A stretch of DNA of 64,000 nt from Saprospiraceae bacterium (GTDB lineage: Bacteria > Bacteroidota > Bacteroidia > Chitinophagales > Saprospiraceae): NCBI GenBank assembly GCA_016714895.1, contig JADKBV010000011.1, positions 62,001 to 126,000 on the forward strand. Reading direction: 5' to 3'. Shown here piece by piece: positions 35,339-46,212 of the stretch; position 1 is the stretch's first letter, and every line of letters starts with the position of its first letter. The position numbers were made by a program, and so were the translations under genes. The notes below the pieces were generated by a model. The model had not been told where the DNA came from, did not search any database, and was given only the letters and a program-made list of their open reading frames with translations.

Positions 35339-38300
35339 ATGAAAAAGTTTGTTACTCTATACCTCACATTCTTCCTTTTTATTTGTTCGTTGACCGCACA
35401 GAACACGATCTGGCCCGTACAGGTTACCGGTGCGCTTGTGCCACCACATTCTCTGGACCTCAAGGTGTATGGGACAGACCGGGTGAACGATCTGAGTTTT
35501 CAGGTTTTTCTGAAAGATCCTGTAGAGCAGTCCCTACAGGTCAGGCCTGTGTTGACCATAGAACAAAACGGAACCATCCTGTACCAGACGGACATGAATT
35601 TTAATGGTGATATCCTCACGCTGACACAATTTGAACCCTTTGTTTTGGACGGAACCATTCTCAATCGTTACTTGTCTTCGGAGGCATTGACGGGCAGGGC
35701 AGAACAGGGCAGGGGTGCCGCGCTGATACCGGAAGGATTTAACCAGATTTGCCTGCAGATGTACGGTGTCGAAAGGTCTGTTGCCGTGTCCAATAAATTT
35801 TGTGTTGCCGGCAATTTCCGGCTCAACCAGCCTCCTCAGATCATCAAGCCTGCTTTCAATGAAAAAATAAAAATGCCCGAGGTTCAGAACATGATTTTTT
35901 CCTGGATGCCCATGCATCTGGGCAGTGGTAATAACCCGGGAGCGGTGGATTATCTTTTTGAGTTGGTTGCTTTGCCTCAAGGTGTTATGAATGCAAACGA
36001 CGTTTTTGACAGCGCGTTAAAAGTGTATACAACTACGACCAACGCGACATCATTTATTTATTCCCAGGCCGAACCGCCGCTTCAGCCCGGGGTGTATTAT
36101 GCCTGGCGGGTCAAGGCGAGTAGTATGTTACATCCGACCAGCACCTTATTTCAGAATGAAGGAAAAAGTGAAATATCTGTCTTCGTGCTATATGACGGGG
36201 AGGCGCCAACAAACGATCTTAATCCTTTTGATAATCCGGCACCCCGCGGTTGTTCGGTGTACGAAACCGGTTACGGACCCGTGTCCAAAGCCGACAACGA
36301 ACCCATGATCCTGGCGCCAAACCAGGAAGTGAAGCTCGGGTTTTTCAACATGGAGGTGACGGAAGCTTCCGGCAACAGCCAGGTCGGCTATTCCGGCAAG
36401 GGTCTGATTGCGTTTCCGATGTTGAGGTCGACGTTGAAAGTGGATTTCACCAATGTAAAAGTCAATAAAGAGGGCCGGGTGTACGAAAGTGAGAGCATCG
36501 AGGCGAACAGTGGGCCATTCACCTTATCCAAAGAACAATTAAGCCCGGATAATATAGCACGATTCGTGAATAATCAGTATGCTGCCGAACTGTACAATGC
36601 TATAAATGACAACAAAAAAGTATCCTTGTTGACGGACGATGTCTCCAGGCGAAATGAACTGCCTTTGGCCTTGGTCAATGAGCAAAACCCTTCCATGATG
36701 GTTTGCGTCACAGGTATATATTTTACACCGTCCAATGCATTTTTGAACGTGGTGGGCCTGAACGATACAGGGGAAGGTTCGACCTTTGATATTTCGGCGG
36801 CCACGGCCATTCAGGCCACACCGTATGGCTTAAAAAGTGGTTCATATCTCGTGCCCATCAGCCAGTCGTCAGGAGTGGGAAATGCCCGGCAAATCATCCC
36901 GACCATTGAGATGATGGTGAGTACGGATGGCAGCAGTAAGTTGTTTTGTGACTGCAGCGGAATCACGGAAAGTAAGCTGAAAGAAAACCTGCAGATATCG
37001 CCGGATATTATAGTGAGGGCGGATAACGGCGGCCCGGTGGTGTTGGACATTAAAGACAAAAAAAGCAACAAGTCGACCTATTTCGGTGAAACGGCAAAAA
37101 TGCCTGAATTTGAAATAAAAGGAATAAAAGATTTCAGGTTTTCAGCTGAATCAGTTTGGATTGATTTGGATCCGGCACAAAAAGTACCGGTAAAGGACAT
37201 TCCGGCGGATTCAGAATTATCAGATATATCAGGCAGGGGAATTATATTGCATGAAGGCTCCGTTATTTTGCCTCCCTCTTATAATATTATTAATCAGGAA
37301 GGTGGTTTGAAGTTAAATAGAGGAACAGTAATCATCAACGAAGAAAAAATTGAATCTGCCTATTTTTATAAACATAATGTATTGAGTTTAGAAAAAGGTA
37401 AGTTTGGTCCCTGGTCTTACAGTATTGACACCTTTGATGTAAAATTGGAAGAAAAAACACAAAAAATATCTTTTGCCGGAGAAATGAAAACGCCTTTTTT
37501 TAGCGACCTTTTTTCTTATAAAGCCGTTATATTTGATGCAAAGACCAGTCAAACCAAAATCCAGGGGGAGGTCACGAAACCGGAATTACAAATGCCTATG
37601 TGGAAGGGTGTATTTGAGGTTAAGGATGGGTCAGAGGTAGTAGCAAATCTTTTTAGTCATGAAGACAAGTATACCTTATCTCCAAAATGTTCTTTTAACG
37701 GAAATCTTTCCATTAACTTCTCGGATACTGAATTCAGAAACGCTATTCTGAATAAAAATAAAGGAGAAGTGATTGATGAATTACTGAAATCATTAAACCT
37801 GAATTCATTAGCACTAAATCTTAATGGTTTATCGGTAGAAGGACTTCGTAATGATCCTTACAATGAAGAAAAGAAAAGATATCAAATTGATAATCTGGTT
37901 ATAAATAATACAAATTTAAGTTTTGGAGAACAACCTGATAAACTAAAAGATGCCTCATTTATCGTTGAAAACAACGATGATAATCCAAGATTAGGATTAA
38001 AACTTATTATTATCAAGGGCAAGAGTAAGATAGAGATGATTGTCTGGTCAAAAAGTGATAAAAATGATTTTGAATTCGAAGGAATAGAAATCAGGAATAT
38101 TGAATTGAAATGTGATTGTGCTTCCATCCATGTTTTACCTACACCTGAGGAATGGAATAAGATCATTCATAATTTCTATGAAAAACAATACGGACAATTA
38201 TTTAATAATCAAATTAGTAACGGTAGCTTAAGTAATTTTATTTCAGAGAAGAACGATGGAGTGCTGAAGATAGCCATGATTGAAAAAATTAAATCTGAAG

Positions 38301-40246
38301 CCATATCCTGGTTTCCGCGGGTAGATGAAAATAAAATATTTATTCCTTTCTTAAATAAAAACCTTATTATTGAAAATAAAGAAGGTAAATTTTCAGGGAG
38401 CTACAGAGCTGAAAATTTTAAGGGAAATGATATAAAATGGGACGACAAATTATTCGGACTGTTAGAAAATGAAACGGGAGAAGATCTCAAACTTCCGATA
38501 GTAATTGACAGGGAGCTTTGGAATTCGCTTGGATTCAAATCCGCTTACAATTTGCCCGATAATTATAAATTAATTATTTCAAAATTTTCGGGTTCTGCCT
38601 CTGATAAATTGAGCAATTCAATAGTAGATATGGATCTTGTAGCCGAACTTTATATAGATGGAAAACAAGAGTATTTACATTTTGGAACGATAGAAAACAT
38701 TGAAGTCGGGCCTGAAAAAATTGATCTGAAAGATAAAATATTTTATTTGCTTAATCATGTTGATTTAAATCAAAATATAACTTTTCTGAGTACCAAAAAC
38801 CGAATCAGCAGCACAGGAAATAAAGTTGTGACAAACAATGAAAGTTATGCAAGGGTCAACTGTGACAACGGGGTTGAATTATTTAATGTAATCGGAAATT
38901 ATAAGGTGAATAACGGTACAATAGCTATTTCAAACAGTAATCCATCAGCTGTAAAAAGTCCTGCGGTATTTGGTTTCCGGCTTATAGAAAATAAAATTGC
39001 AAATAATGATTATTTGTTAAGCAGTTTTATTGCCAATATAAAAACAGACTACTTTGCAGATAATGTTTGGAAGCCATGGAACTTTTCCGCCAATAATGCA
39101 CAACACATCATTTTTAAAGCAGGAGAAAAATTTGTTGCTTTTCTGGATTATGATGAAATTAGATCCCCGGAAGGATCAGAAAAAGAAGATTATTTTACAG
39201 GTTTGACTTTTAAAAATCTGCATTTTGATATACCGTTTCTGGAAACTGCAAAATTGCCGGACGGTACCATCACAAAATATTCTGATACGACCGGAGTTTC
39301 TTATTTTGACCATTTGGAACAAAATTTTAATGTGAATTACGTTGATACCAATAAGGTTGTTAAAGCCAATAAAGCAACGATTGGTACTTGGGAATATATA
39401 TTGGATAGTATTGCGTTTAACATTCAGAATAACGAATTAGATGAAAATGAACTATTGTTAAAAGGCAAAATCAGAGTCCCTATATTCAAAGAAGCGCCAA
39501 AAGCAGGAACTGAAAAATGGCTGGAGGATTATAATGATAGCTGGGTAGACTATGAATTAAATGTAGGGTATAGCTCTAAATTACAGGTTTCCGGCTATCT
39601 CCAACAGATCGAGGATAAAATGTTTGAGTCCGTTCATATTGATGGGATTGGTTACAAATTGGAAAATGGTTCTTACATGGAGATGGGATATAACGGCAAC
39701 AACTTGTTGGCAAAGGCCATCTTTACAGGACGTATTTTTTACACCATAAAACCGTTAAATGCCAGCATCAGTACTTTGAAATTTCAAGACTTAAAACTTA
39801 ACCATTCAGTCAATGATTTATGCAAAGGTGAAGGACTTGCAGGCATTAATTCCATCGATTTTGGCACATGGAGTCCGGCGTTATTTTCACCTGCTGAAAT
39901 GATGGCAATCAAGTCTGCCGGTGAAAAAGCAGCCAATTCCAAATCTGTAAAGGAAAATAAATTTTATAAAAAATTTGGTGACACAAAAAAGGGATTTAAC
40001 CAAATTGCCAATTTTGAAATTAACATTCATGAACCTAAATTTACGTGTAATAAAGACAATGACAGGATTCTCACTATTGGATTGGAGCTGAATATATCGA
40101 GAGATGCAACAAACTTAACAGAGGCACAACAAGCGGCTTACGATAAAAATCATCCTGAGGAAACGTTGAACAAGGATGTTTCCTCAAAAGAGAAAAAAAG
40201 CTCGAAAGCGATAATGCTTCTTACACATCTGCACAAAAGGCCATAA
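35339..40246 (+). CDS. Giant secreted protein, N-terminal part (frame broken in an A7 run near 40.2 kb)
   Basis: 1635 residues as read, with signal peptide MKKFVTLYLTFFLFICSLTAQ. The start of the mature part (IWPVQVTGALVPPHSLDLKVYG...LSFQVFLKDP) resembles the N-terminal region of very large Bacteroidota proteins sometimes labelled TANFOR; that label is from memory and uncertain. FN3/Ig-like strands and a 'GKGLIAFPMLRSTLKVDF' type repeat follow. At about 40193-40199 (GAAAAAAAGC) the frame ends soon after in an unrelated tail (SSKAIMLLTHLHKRP), while the next frame continues with coding character into the 1251-residue frame. One extra A would join both into 2890 residues. Base composition drops near 37.1 kb inside the gene. 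Confidence 0.75.
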   Translation: MKKFVTLYLTFFLFICSLTAQNTIWPVQVTGALVPPHSLDLKVYGTDRVNDLSFQVFLKDPVEQSLQVRPVLTIEQNGTILYQTDMNFNGDILTLTQFEPFVLDGTILNRYLSSEALTGRAEQGRGAALIPEGFNQICLQMYGVERSVAVSNKFCVAGNFRLNQPPQIIKPAFNEKIKMPEVQNMIFSWMPMHLGSGNNPGAVDYLFELVALPQGVMNANDVFDSALKVYTTTTNATSFIYSQAEPPLQPGVYYAWRVKASSMLHPTSTLFQNEGKSEISVFVLYDGEAPTNDLNPFDNPAPRGCSVYETGYGPVSKADNEPMILAPNQEVKLGFFNMEVTEASGNSQVGYSGKGLIAFPMLRSTLKVDFTNVKVNKEGRVYESESIEANSGPFTLSKEQLSPDNIARFVNNQYAAELYNAINDNKKVSLLTDDVSRRNELPLALVNEQNPSMMVCVTGIYFTPSNAFLNVVGLNDTGEGSTFDISAATAIQATPYGLKSGSYLVPISQSSGVGNARQIIPTIEMMVSTDGSSKLFCDCSGITESKLKENLQISPDIIVRADNGGPVVLDIKDKKSNKSTYFGETAKMPEFEIKGIKDFRFSAESVWIDLDPAQKVPVKDIPADSELSDISGRGIILHEGSVILPPSYNIINQEGGLKLNRGTVIINEEKIESAYFYKHNVLSLEKGKFGPWSYSIDTFDVKLEEKTQKISFAGEMKTPFFSDLFSYKAVIFDAKTSQTKIQGEVTKPELQMPMWKGVFEVKDGSEVVANLFSHEDKYTLSPKCSFNGNLSINFSDTEFRNAILNKNKGEVIDELLKSLNLNSLALNLNGLSVEGLRNDPYNEEKKRYQIDNLVINNTNLSFGEQPDKLKDASFIVENNDDNPRLGLKLIIIKGKSKIEMIVWSKSDKNDFEFEGIEIRNIELKCDCASIHVLPTPEEWNKIIHNFYEKQYGQLFNNQISNGSLSNFISEKNDGVLKIAMIEKIKSEAISWFPRVDENKIFIPFLNKNLIIENKEGKFSGSYRAENFKGNDIKWDDKLFGLLENETGEDLKLPIVIDRELWNSLGFKSAYNLPDNYKLIISKFSGSASDKLSNSIVDMDLVAELYIDGKQEYLHFGTIENIEVGPEKIDLKDKIFYLLNHVDLNQNITFLSTKNRISSTGNKVVTNNESYARVNCDNGVELFNVIGNYKVNNGTIAISNSNPSAVKSPAVFGFRLIENKIANNDYLLSSFIANIKTDYFADNVWKPWNFSANNAQHIIFKAGEKFVAFLDYDEIRSPEGSEKEDYFTGLTFKNLHFDIPFLETAKLPDGTITKYSDTTGVSYFDHLEQNFNVNYVDTNKVVKANKATIGTWEYILDSIAFNIQNNELDENELLLKGKIRVPIFKEAPKAGTEKWLEDYNDSWVDYELNVGYSSKLQVSGYLQQIEDKMFESVHIDGIGYKLENGSYMEMGYNGNNLLAKAIFTGRIFYTIKPLNASISTLKFQDLKLNHSVNDLCKGEGLAGINSIDFGTWSPALFSPAEMMAIKSAGEKAANSKSVKENKFYKKFGDTKKGFNQIANFEINIHEPKFTCNKDNDRILTIGLELNISRDATNLTEAQQAAYDKNHPEETLNKDVSSKEKKSSKAIMLLTHLHKRP

Positions 40247-40254
40247 AAGATTTA

Positions 40255-43200
40255 GTGAAGGAGAAAAAGGAATTATATGACAAAAAAAGATTACTTGAGG
40301 TTTCCTACAAATTATCGAATGTTACGCTGGCAAAAGCAGATGCAAACAGCCGGCAAAGGAAAACTGATCTTGAAAATCAGATGAAAGAGTTGACAAAAAA
40401 AATGAATGAAAATGCCCAGAATACCAAAACTGTTTTGACAAAAGTAAAGTCACAATGGCAGGATATCAAAACACAAAAGAGTCAATTAAAAACGACGAAA
40501 GATCAGTTGGAAAATGTAAAAAATCTGAGAATAGCAAAGGAAACCGAATCAAAAAACAGTTTTGCAGCAAGGGCAAAAAACGCCAAAGAAGATTTTAAAT
40601 CTGAGCTGAAAAATGCTAAAGAAACCAAAACCTTTGCCATCACTGCCGGCGGATCTATTGATGTGGTTTTTAATAATAAAGGTTTCAAGCGAGTGGATTT
40701 AAATTGTCTTAAATTAGGAGGTAAGTTCGGGCCGGTTGGTTTTACCGGGGGAATCAATATCTTCCGCGAAGACACGGAATCTGTTACGGGTCAAAAATTA
40801 GCCTCAACGACCAAATGGGGCAATGGTTTTCTTGGTTTGATTAAGGTTGCCGTTTTGAATAATGAATTTGCAGCCAAGTTTCAAACGGGTGTAAAATACG
40901 AAGCCGTAAATAATACCAGCGATATAGAGGATTACAGGTATTGGTTTGCGGATCTTTCTTTTAATTCAGAAATTGGAATTCCGCTTGGTCAATCGGGATT
41001 TGCACTGACCGGAGTAGGAGGTGGATTTTATTATAACATGGGCAAGGATTTACCGACAAAATTTGTATTTGATACGCCTGAAAATAATTCAGGTGACACA
41101 AAAGACAATTCAAAATGTGAGTTAAAGGGATTGGAACCCGGTGTTTCATTATCAGGATTACTGTATAAAACATCGAGATATTCTATGGGTGGATATTTAT
41201 CTGCCGAAATATCCCATAAATCAAAAATCAGTGCAGAAATTATTGTAAGTCTTCAGGTAAAAAATGATCCGAAGGATGGCTTGAAATTTGAAAATTTCGG
41301 TCTTGACTTAAATGGATATTGTTTTTATGATGATTATTTGAGCAGAAAAGAATCAAGTCCACTCATATTTAAGTCCAATCTGACAATATCCAATGAGAAG
41401 GAATTTAGTCTGTCGGGTAATATTAAATTCAGGTTTGTCAAAGATGCATCACCAATCAAAATCAATGCTCCTGAACAAGTAAGTAGTAATTTTAATGATG
41501 AAGGAAATTGGAATACTATCGTTTTTTCTTTTTCAAAGAAAAACCAATATTTCAGGGCCGGAAGCTGGAGGTTACCAAATCGTGAAGCTTCCAAAGGTCC
41601 GGCCTCCGGTATGTATTTCCTGAATGCAATGCTTAATTCTCCACTGATCAATGTTAAGGCAGGTCTGTTTTGTCAGATTGGCAGCGCAGGTACTGTTGAT
41701 GTACTACCTTCTGTAACATATTTAATGGGTTCTGACGGGTTTACAAATGATGTTGAAAAAAATAACCCGCTCAACAAATTGAAACCCAGTAGTTCTTTGG
41801 AAATGATGGCCGGGTTACGATTGGAAGCTCAAATGAAAGATAAATTTTTATTGCTCAGTTATGATGCAAATGGATTGTTGGGTGCAAACATAAGGCTAAA
41901 CAAAGTATCTGCCACGAGTAATAAGTGTGTGGATTTTGGTAAAATCGGTTTTTCAAATGGATATTATGCATCCGGAAATGTGTACGCCGATTTAAAAATA
42001 AAAGCAGATCTTTTTGTGGATTTTACGATCGGTATTTGTCCGTTTTGTACGGAAATTTCTGAATCATATACCATTTTGGACGCTGGCGTGAAAACGGTAA
42101 TGAATTTTGGTTTTCCTAATCCTTCTTTTTTACAAGGAAAAGTCGATGCCAAATACAATTTATTAGGAGGGTTGGTAAAAGGAAGTAAAACCGTAGATTT
42201 GGATGTTGGTAAAAAACCATGTGGTGCTGTAGAGCCTGATCCTACAGTGGGCATTGCCATTCATGATAAAATTTTTCCATCTGACGGGGCTAAAGATATT
42301 CAATTTTTAAAAAAGATTGAGATCACGAATAATTTCGGAAATGCAGAAAAAATCCCCATTAATCCCAATGCATTGTCCGGGGGAGCTTCAACAGCCAGTG
42401 ATTACACTATATATGCAAATGCAGTGAACCCGGCATCGTGGCTCAAAGAAAAAGGCAGTAATAGGCCGGTTAAAGTCAATCCTGTATGGTCTGAAGATAA
42501 AAAAATGCTGACTTTACAAATTCTTGAAGAGCTCAAAGCGAATACTACCTATGTGGTTTTTCAGGATTATACCTGGATGAAAGGAGCAAATGAAAAAATC
42601 GGAGAAGAAAAAATGGTCACCGAATTCACTACAGGGGAGTTTGATGATGAAGTTAATCACGACTTGGTAAAAAGTAGTATGCCGGGCAGGGGACAACGGT
42701 ATTGGCGCCCCGGTTATGGATATCCTGGTATAGTATTTAATGATAATGAATCAGAGCTCAGGAAAATTTTTCCGAATGACAGGGAATATTACTACTATGT
42801 CGAAGTCGTGGAACATACTTCCGATGGAATTCAGAAATACCATAGAGTTCCTGTCAGTCAGGTTCCGTTTGGAAGCGACAAAGAGTCTTTGTACCCTTAT
42901 GAACAAGACCAACCGCTATATCCCGGTTGGCCAAATAATTATTATGTTACGTTCAGAGAGTTTAGTAAACTGGAGTTAGGTAAAGGTTCACTATGTTTAT
43001 TTAAACTGGTTAGAGCTATAGACAAAAATGCAAATATTAAGGATTATGATCCTCACCATGTTGAATCAGATTCTATCCGATACATTTATGAATACCATTT
43101 CGGTACGAGTACCTATGGTACCATGACTGAAAAGTTAAGTGACGTAAAACACAATTGGAATCCGGAAACCAAAAGTATCATGCAGAGCAACAGAGAGATA

Positions 43201-44010
43201 AAGGTTAAGGAAGAATTAATCAGTGAGTATGTTGACAAAGGAATTGCTTCAGGTGATCCGATTCCGGAAGATAAAATCTGGGGATTTAAAGCGAAAACAG
43301 AAGGATTTGACAAGTACGATATAACCTTGTTAAATAATAATCTTCTGTTTACATGGGATAGTACGTTTAACGTGTACAAATGGCTTTGCGATCGATACAA
43401 TACAAATTTTAAGAAATACGCCGGACCGGTTAGTGATTATGATTTAAAATATAATCTAGGCTTCGGGCCGCTTCCTTTCTTTCCTTTTCCGTCACACATG
43501 AAAAAAACCTATTGGCAGTTAGCTGATCAGTATTTTGCGGCTGGACCTTATGTGAAAATATTGGCATCGAATGACACTAAAAGTGATCTCTTGGAATTAT
43601 CAAATAACGAAATTGAAAATAAAAAACTTTTAATCCGTAAGGCAGGTTCAGATTATAGTGATCAGTATGCAATATCAGGATCAAATGATTATGATTTTAT
43701 TGTAGAAGATGGTATGGCAAGTACCATGGTTTTAATGTCAAGAATTATTGTGGATGCTATGAATGAGTTTAATAAAAATGAGTTTTTTGGCACTATTGAA
43801 CCGATTGAAAAAGGTCAGTTTGAAGATAAGAAGTATGCTGATTATCCCAAAACCTTTTATCCGGCAAATCTGACATTTTCATTTTATGAAAATAAAAAGA
43901 ATGGGTATTGTTATTATTATGAGATACCATTTGAAAACAAAAATGTTATTTTAACTCCGGTATTTTTAATAGATTATAAAAAAATTGACATTAAAAAACT
44001 TTCAAAATAA
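40255..44010 (+). CDS. Giant secreted protein, C-terminal part after the frameshift
   Basis: 1251 residues in the -1 frame relative to the preceding gene; coding character begins already at about 40198 (LESDNASYTSAQKAIKDLV...). A lysine-rich coiled coil of ~150 residues (KEKKELYDKKRLLEVSYK...LENQMKELTKKMNENAQN) leads to barrel- or sheet-like repeats (FITAGGSIDV-like strands, GKFGPVGFTGGINIF, FALTGVGGGFYYNMG) and an Ig-like domain near 42.2-42.6 kb (KIFPSDGAKDIQFLKKIEITN...LTLQILEELKANTTYVVFQD). It has no signal peptide of its own, which supports it being the second half of one protein. The FN3 gene starts 10 bases after its stop. Confidence 0.75.
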   Translation: MKEKKELYDKKRLLEVSYKLSNVTLAKADANSRQRKTDLENQMKELTKKMNENAQNTKTVLTKVKSQWQDIKTQKSQLKTTKDQLENVKNLRIAKETESKNSFAARAKNAKEDFKSELKNAKETKTFAITAGGSIDVVFNNKGFKRVDLNCLKLGGKFGPVGFTGGINIFREDTESVTGQKLASTTKWGNGFLGLIKVAVLNNEFAAKFQTGVKYEAVNNTSDIEDYRYWFADLSFNSEIGIPLGQSGFALTGVGGGFYYNMGKDLPTKFVFDTPENNSGDTKDNSKCELKGLEPGVSLSGLLYKTSRYSMGGYLSAEISHKSKISAEIIVSLQVKNDPKDGLKFENFGLDLNGYCFYDDYLSRKESSPLIFKSNLTISNEKEFSLSGNIKFRFVKDASPIKINAPEQVSSNFNDEGNWNTIVFSFSKKNQYFRAGSWRLPNREASKGPASGMYFLNAMLNSPLINVKAGLFCQIGSAGTVDVLPSVTYLMGSDGFTNDVEKNNPLNKLKPSSSLEMMAGLRLEAQMKDKFLLLSYDANGLLGANIRLNKVSATSNKCVDFGKIGFSNGYYASGNVYADLKIKADLFVDFTIGICPFCTEISESYTILDAGVKTVMNFGFPNPSFLQGKVDAKYNLLGGLVKGSKTVDLDVGKKPCGAVEPDPTVGIAIHDKIFPSDGAKDIQFLKKIEITNNFGNAEKIPINPNALSGGASTASDYTIYANAVNPASWLKEKGSNRPVKVNPVWSEDKKMLTLQILEELKANTTYVVFQDYTWMKGANEKIGEEKMVTEFTTGEFDDEVNHDLVKSSMPGRGQRYWRPGYGYPGIVFNDNESELRKIFPNDREYYYYVEVVEHTSDGIQKYHRVPVSQVPFGSDKESLYPYEQDQPLYPGWPNNYYVTFREFSKLELGKGSLCLFKLVRAIDKNANIKDYDPHHVESDSIRYIYEYHFGTSTYGTMTEKLSDVKHNWNPETKSIMQSNREIKVKEELISEYVDKGIASGDPIPEDKIWGFKAKTEGFDKYDITLLNNNLLFTWDSTFNVYKWLCDRYNTNFKKYAGPVSDYDLKYNLGFGPLPFFPFPSHMKKTYWQLADQYFAAGPYVKILASNDTKSDLLELSNNEIENKKLLIRKAGSDYSDQYAISGSNDYDFIVEDGMASTMVLMSRIIVDAMNEFNKNEFFGTIEPIEKGQFEDKKYADYPKTFYPANLTFSFYENKKNGYCYYYEIPFENKNVILTPVFLIDYKKIDIKKLSK

Positions 44011-44020
44011 ATTGAATAAA

Positions 44021-46183
44021 ATGAATATAAATATCAAAAAATATTGGATAATAAGCTTTTTAATACTTGCTTTTCAACATTATATATTTGCCACTTATGA
44101 ATCTAAATTATATTGCAGTGTAAATCATATCTATAGTGGTATTTTAAACAAATATGGACTGTTTAAGGATTCTGTAGAACCCTTCATTGATACTTCCAGG
44201 GTCAAAATCCTCGCACGTGCCTATTCCGATTCCATTGTATTGCGTATGGCACCAAAAGATTATACTGCTTTTGTCAATGCTACAAAAAAAGGGATTCAAA
44301 TTAAAAGAAGTTCAGACAATAATAATTTTGAAGTTATTACAACCGTCTTTCCGGTAGCTCAGGATAAATTGGATGTAAACGCTCTGAAAGCGGACTCTTT
44401 TGCTCTTATGGCAGCGGGAATTTTGTACGGAAAGAACACAAGTACTAAAGGAATGAACCCGGGTGATGTCAACCGTGCCAATAATGAATTGTTTGGAACA
44501 GGTCTCATGTTAGCTGAATTTTCAACAAACGCCGCAAAGGTTTTGGGATTTCGGTTTGTGGATAAAAATGTCGAGAGGGGCAAAGAATATTATTATTCGG
44601 CAAATGTAATTGGAGAAGGGGAATATGGCAGTACGGTTAAAGTTACAAATGAATTTATTGAAGAACGCGAACCCTATCAATTTCAGGTAAAGCCGGGAGA
44701 TGGTTCACTCAAACTTGTTTGGAGCAAGGATTATAATCGAAGACAATTTTCCTATTATTGGATAGAAAGATCGAATGACAATAAAAACTTTTATCCCATT
44801 CTCGAAAGACCGTTGGTGATGTTTGAAACGGAGGTGTCGGAAAAAGCACCATTTTTTGATTACGTAGATTCATTCAATATTGTGAATGATCAAATGTATT
44901 ATTACAGATTTTATGGTGGAACATCTTTTGCTGAGTATTCAAAACCGGCATTAGCAAGTGGTATGCCAAAAGATATTACACCACCCAATCCTCCGGATTT
45001 GCTGGATGTAAGTTATGCGGACTCCACGAAGTCGTTTACAATCAACTGGGATTTTAACTTGGATGAATTGTCTGAAGATTTGGATTATTATCAAATAATG
45101 ACTTCCCGCCATGAAGATGGTCCTTTTATTCCATTTAGTCCGAAATTGGGATTGGAAGATGTGGGATATCTCCACGAATTATCCGGCAATTGGGATGAAA
45201 AAAATGAAGGGAGACATTATTTCAGAATAGATTGTTATGACTACAAAGGCAACTCAAGCAGTACCAATCATGGCATAGCGATCGTTCCGGATTTTACCAG
45301 TCCTTTGACACCGGAAAATTTTCAGGGATATATTGATTCTTTCGGAATTGTCCGTCTTAACTGGAATAAAAGTAAGTCACAGGATGTATCAGGATATTGG
45401 CTTTATTGGACCAATGATCCTTCAGCTGAATTTTCTTTGGTCGAACAAGTCAGTATTACAGATACGAGCTATATATATTATATCCCGGAAAAATCATTGA
45501 GCAAGTATATTTATTATACGCTTAGGGCAGAAGATTATAATTATAACAGAAGTCAGGCCCATCCTATTCTTAAGGTGAAAAGATTAGATAAAATTGCACC
45601 CGTAACGCCTACCATTTTAAAAATTAATAATGACTCTTGCCGTATTAAATTAATATTTAACCTGAGTCCCGGCGATGACATTTTTGAAAATGAAGTATAT
45701 AGAAGCAGTATTTCTCAAAAAGATACCGGTTGGATAAAAATCGGAACTTTTGGAATGAATACAGAATTTATTGATACTTCTGCTCAATTTGGCTTTACCT
45801 ATCAATATAAAATAAGGGCCGTTGACACCGTGGGTAATAAAAGTCAATTTTCACCGGTTAAAAGTGGAAACCGAAGTATTGATAAATCATTAGCGATCAT
45901 TTCTGACCTGACGATAAATCAACTCAATAAAACAAAAAACAGCGAATTAAAGTGGAATTTCAAAATGCCTTCCGGCTTTCCAAATAAACAATATACATTT
46001 TTAATATTCAGGTCCGGTGGAATGGATGGTGTAAAATATTATCAAAGTGTATCGTCGGCAGAGTTGGTTTTTACTGATAAAGGATTGAATCCCGGGGTGG
46101 TTTATAATTACGCCATCCAAATCCAATCAGAAGATGGTTGGAAAGGTCCGGTAAGCGAAGTAAAATCAATCTTGATTAAATAA
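44021..46183 (+). CDS. Exported fibronectin type III repeat protein
   Basis: 720 residues from the ATG at 44021 (the frame can be extended to 43985, overlapping the previous gene, but the signal peptide NIKKYWIISFLILAFQHYIFA starts after this Met). At least five FN3-like units are visible, with repeated patterns such as KLVWSKDYNRRQFSYYWIERSND, FTINWDFNLDEL, VRLNWNKSKSQDVSGYWLYW, YQYKIRAVDTVGNKSQFSPV and VVYNYAIQIQSEDGWKGP. No T9SS sorting domain ends the protein. It belongs to the operon with the giant protein (10-base gap) and the adhesin (29-base gap) and shares their low G+C. Probably a structural or binding partner at the cell surface. Confidence 0.75.
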   Translation: MNINIKKYWIISFLILAFQHYIFATYESKLYCSVNHIYSGILNKYGLFKDSVEPFIDTSRVKILARAYSDSIVLRMAPKDYTAFVNATKKGIQIKRSSDNNNFEVITTVFPVAQDKLDVNALKADSFALMAAGILYGKNTSTKGMNPGDVNRANNELFGTGLMLAEFSTNAAKVLGFRFVDKNVERGKEYYYSANVIGEGEYGSTVKVTNEFIEEREPYQFQVKPGDGSLKLVWSKDYNRRQFSYYWIERSNDNKNFYPILERPLVMFETEVSEKAPFFDYVDSFNIVNDQMYYYRFYGGTSFAEYSKPALASGMPKDITPPNPPDLLDVSYADSTKSFTINWDFNLDELSEDLDYYQIMTSRHEDGPFIPFSPKLGLEDVGYLHELSGNWDEKNEGRHYFRIDCYDYKGNSSSTNHGIAIVPDFTSPLTPENFQGYIDSFGIVRLNWNKSKSQDVSGYWLYWTNDPSAEFSLVEQVSITDTSYIYYIPEKSLSKYIYYTLRAEDYNYNRSQAHPILKVKRLDKIAPVTPTILKINNDSCRIKLIFNLSPGDDIFENEVYRSSISQKDTGWIKIGTFGMNTEFIDTSAQFGFTYQYKIRAVDTVGNKSQFSPVKSGNRSIDKSLAIISDLTINQLNKTKNSELKWNFKMPSGFPNKQYTFLIFRSGGMDGVKYYQSVSSAELVFTDKGLNPGVVYNYAIQIQSEDGWKGPVSEVKSILIK

Positions 46184-46212
46184 AACGTATTTCAATAAAA
46201 AATCGAGTGGCC

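Noticed and set aside
44359..44583. Many antisense open frames within large genes (for example here)
   Set aside because: They mirror codon patterns of long plus-strand genes with signal peptides and domains; none has independent support.
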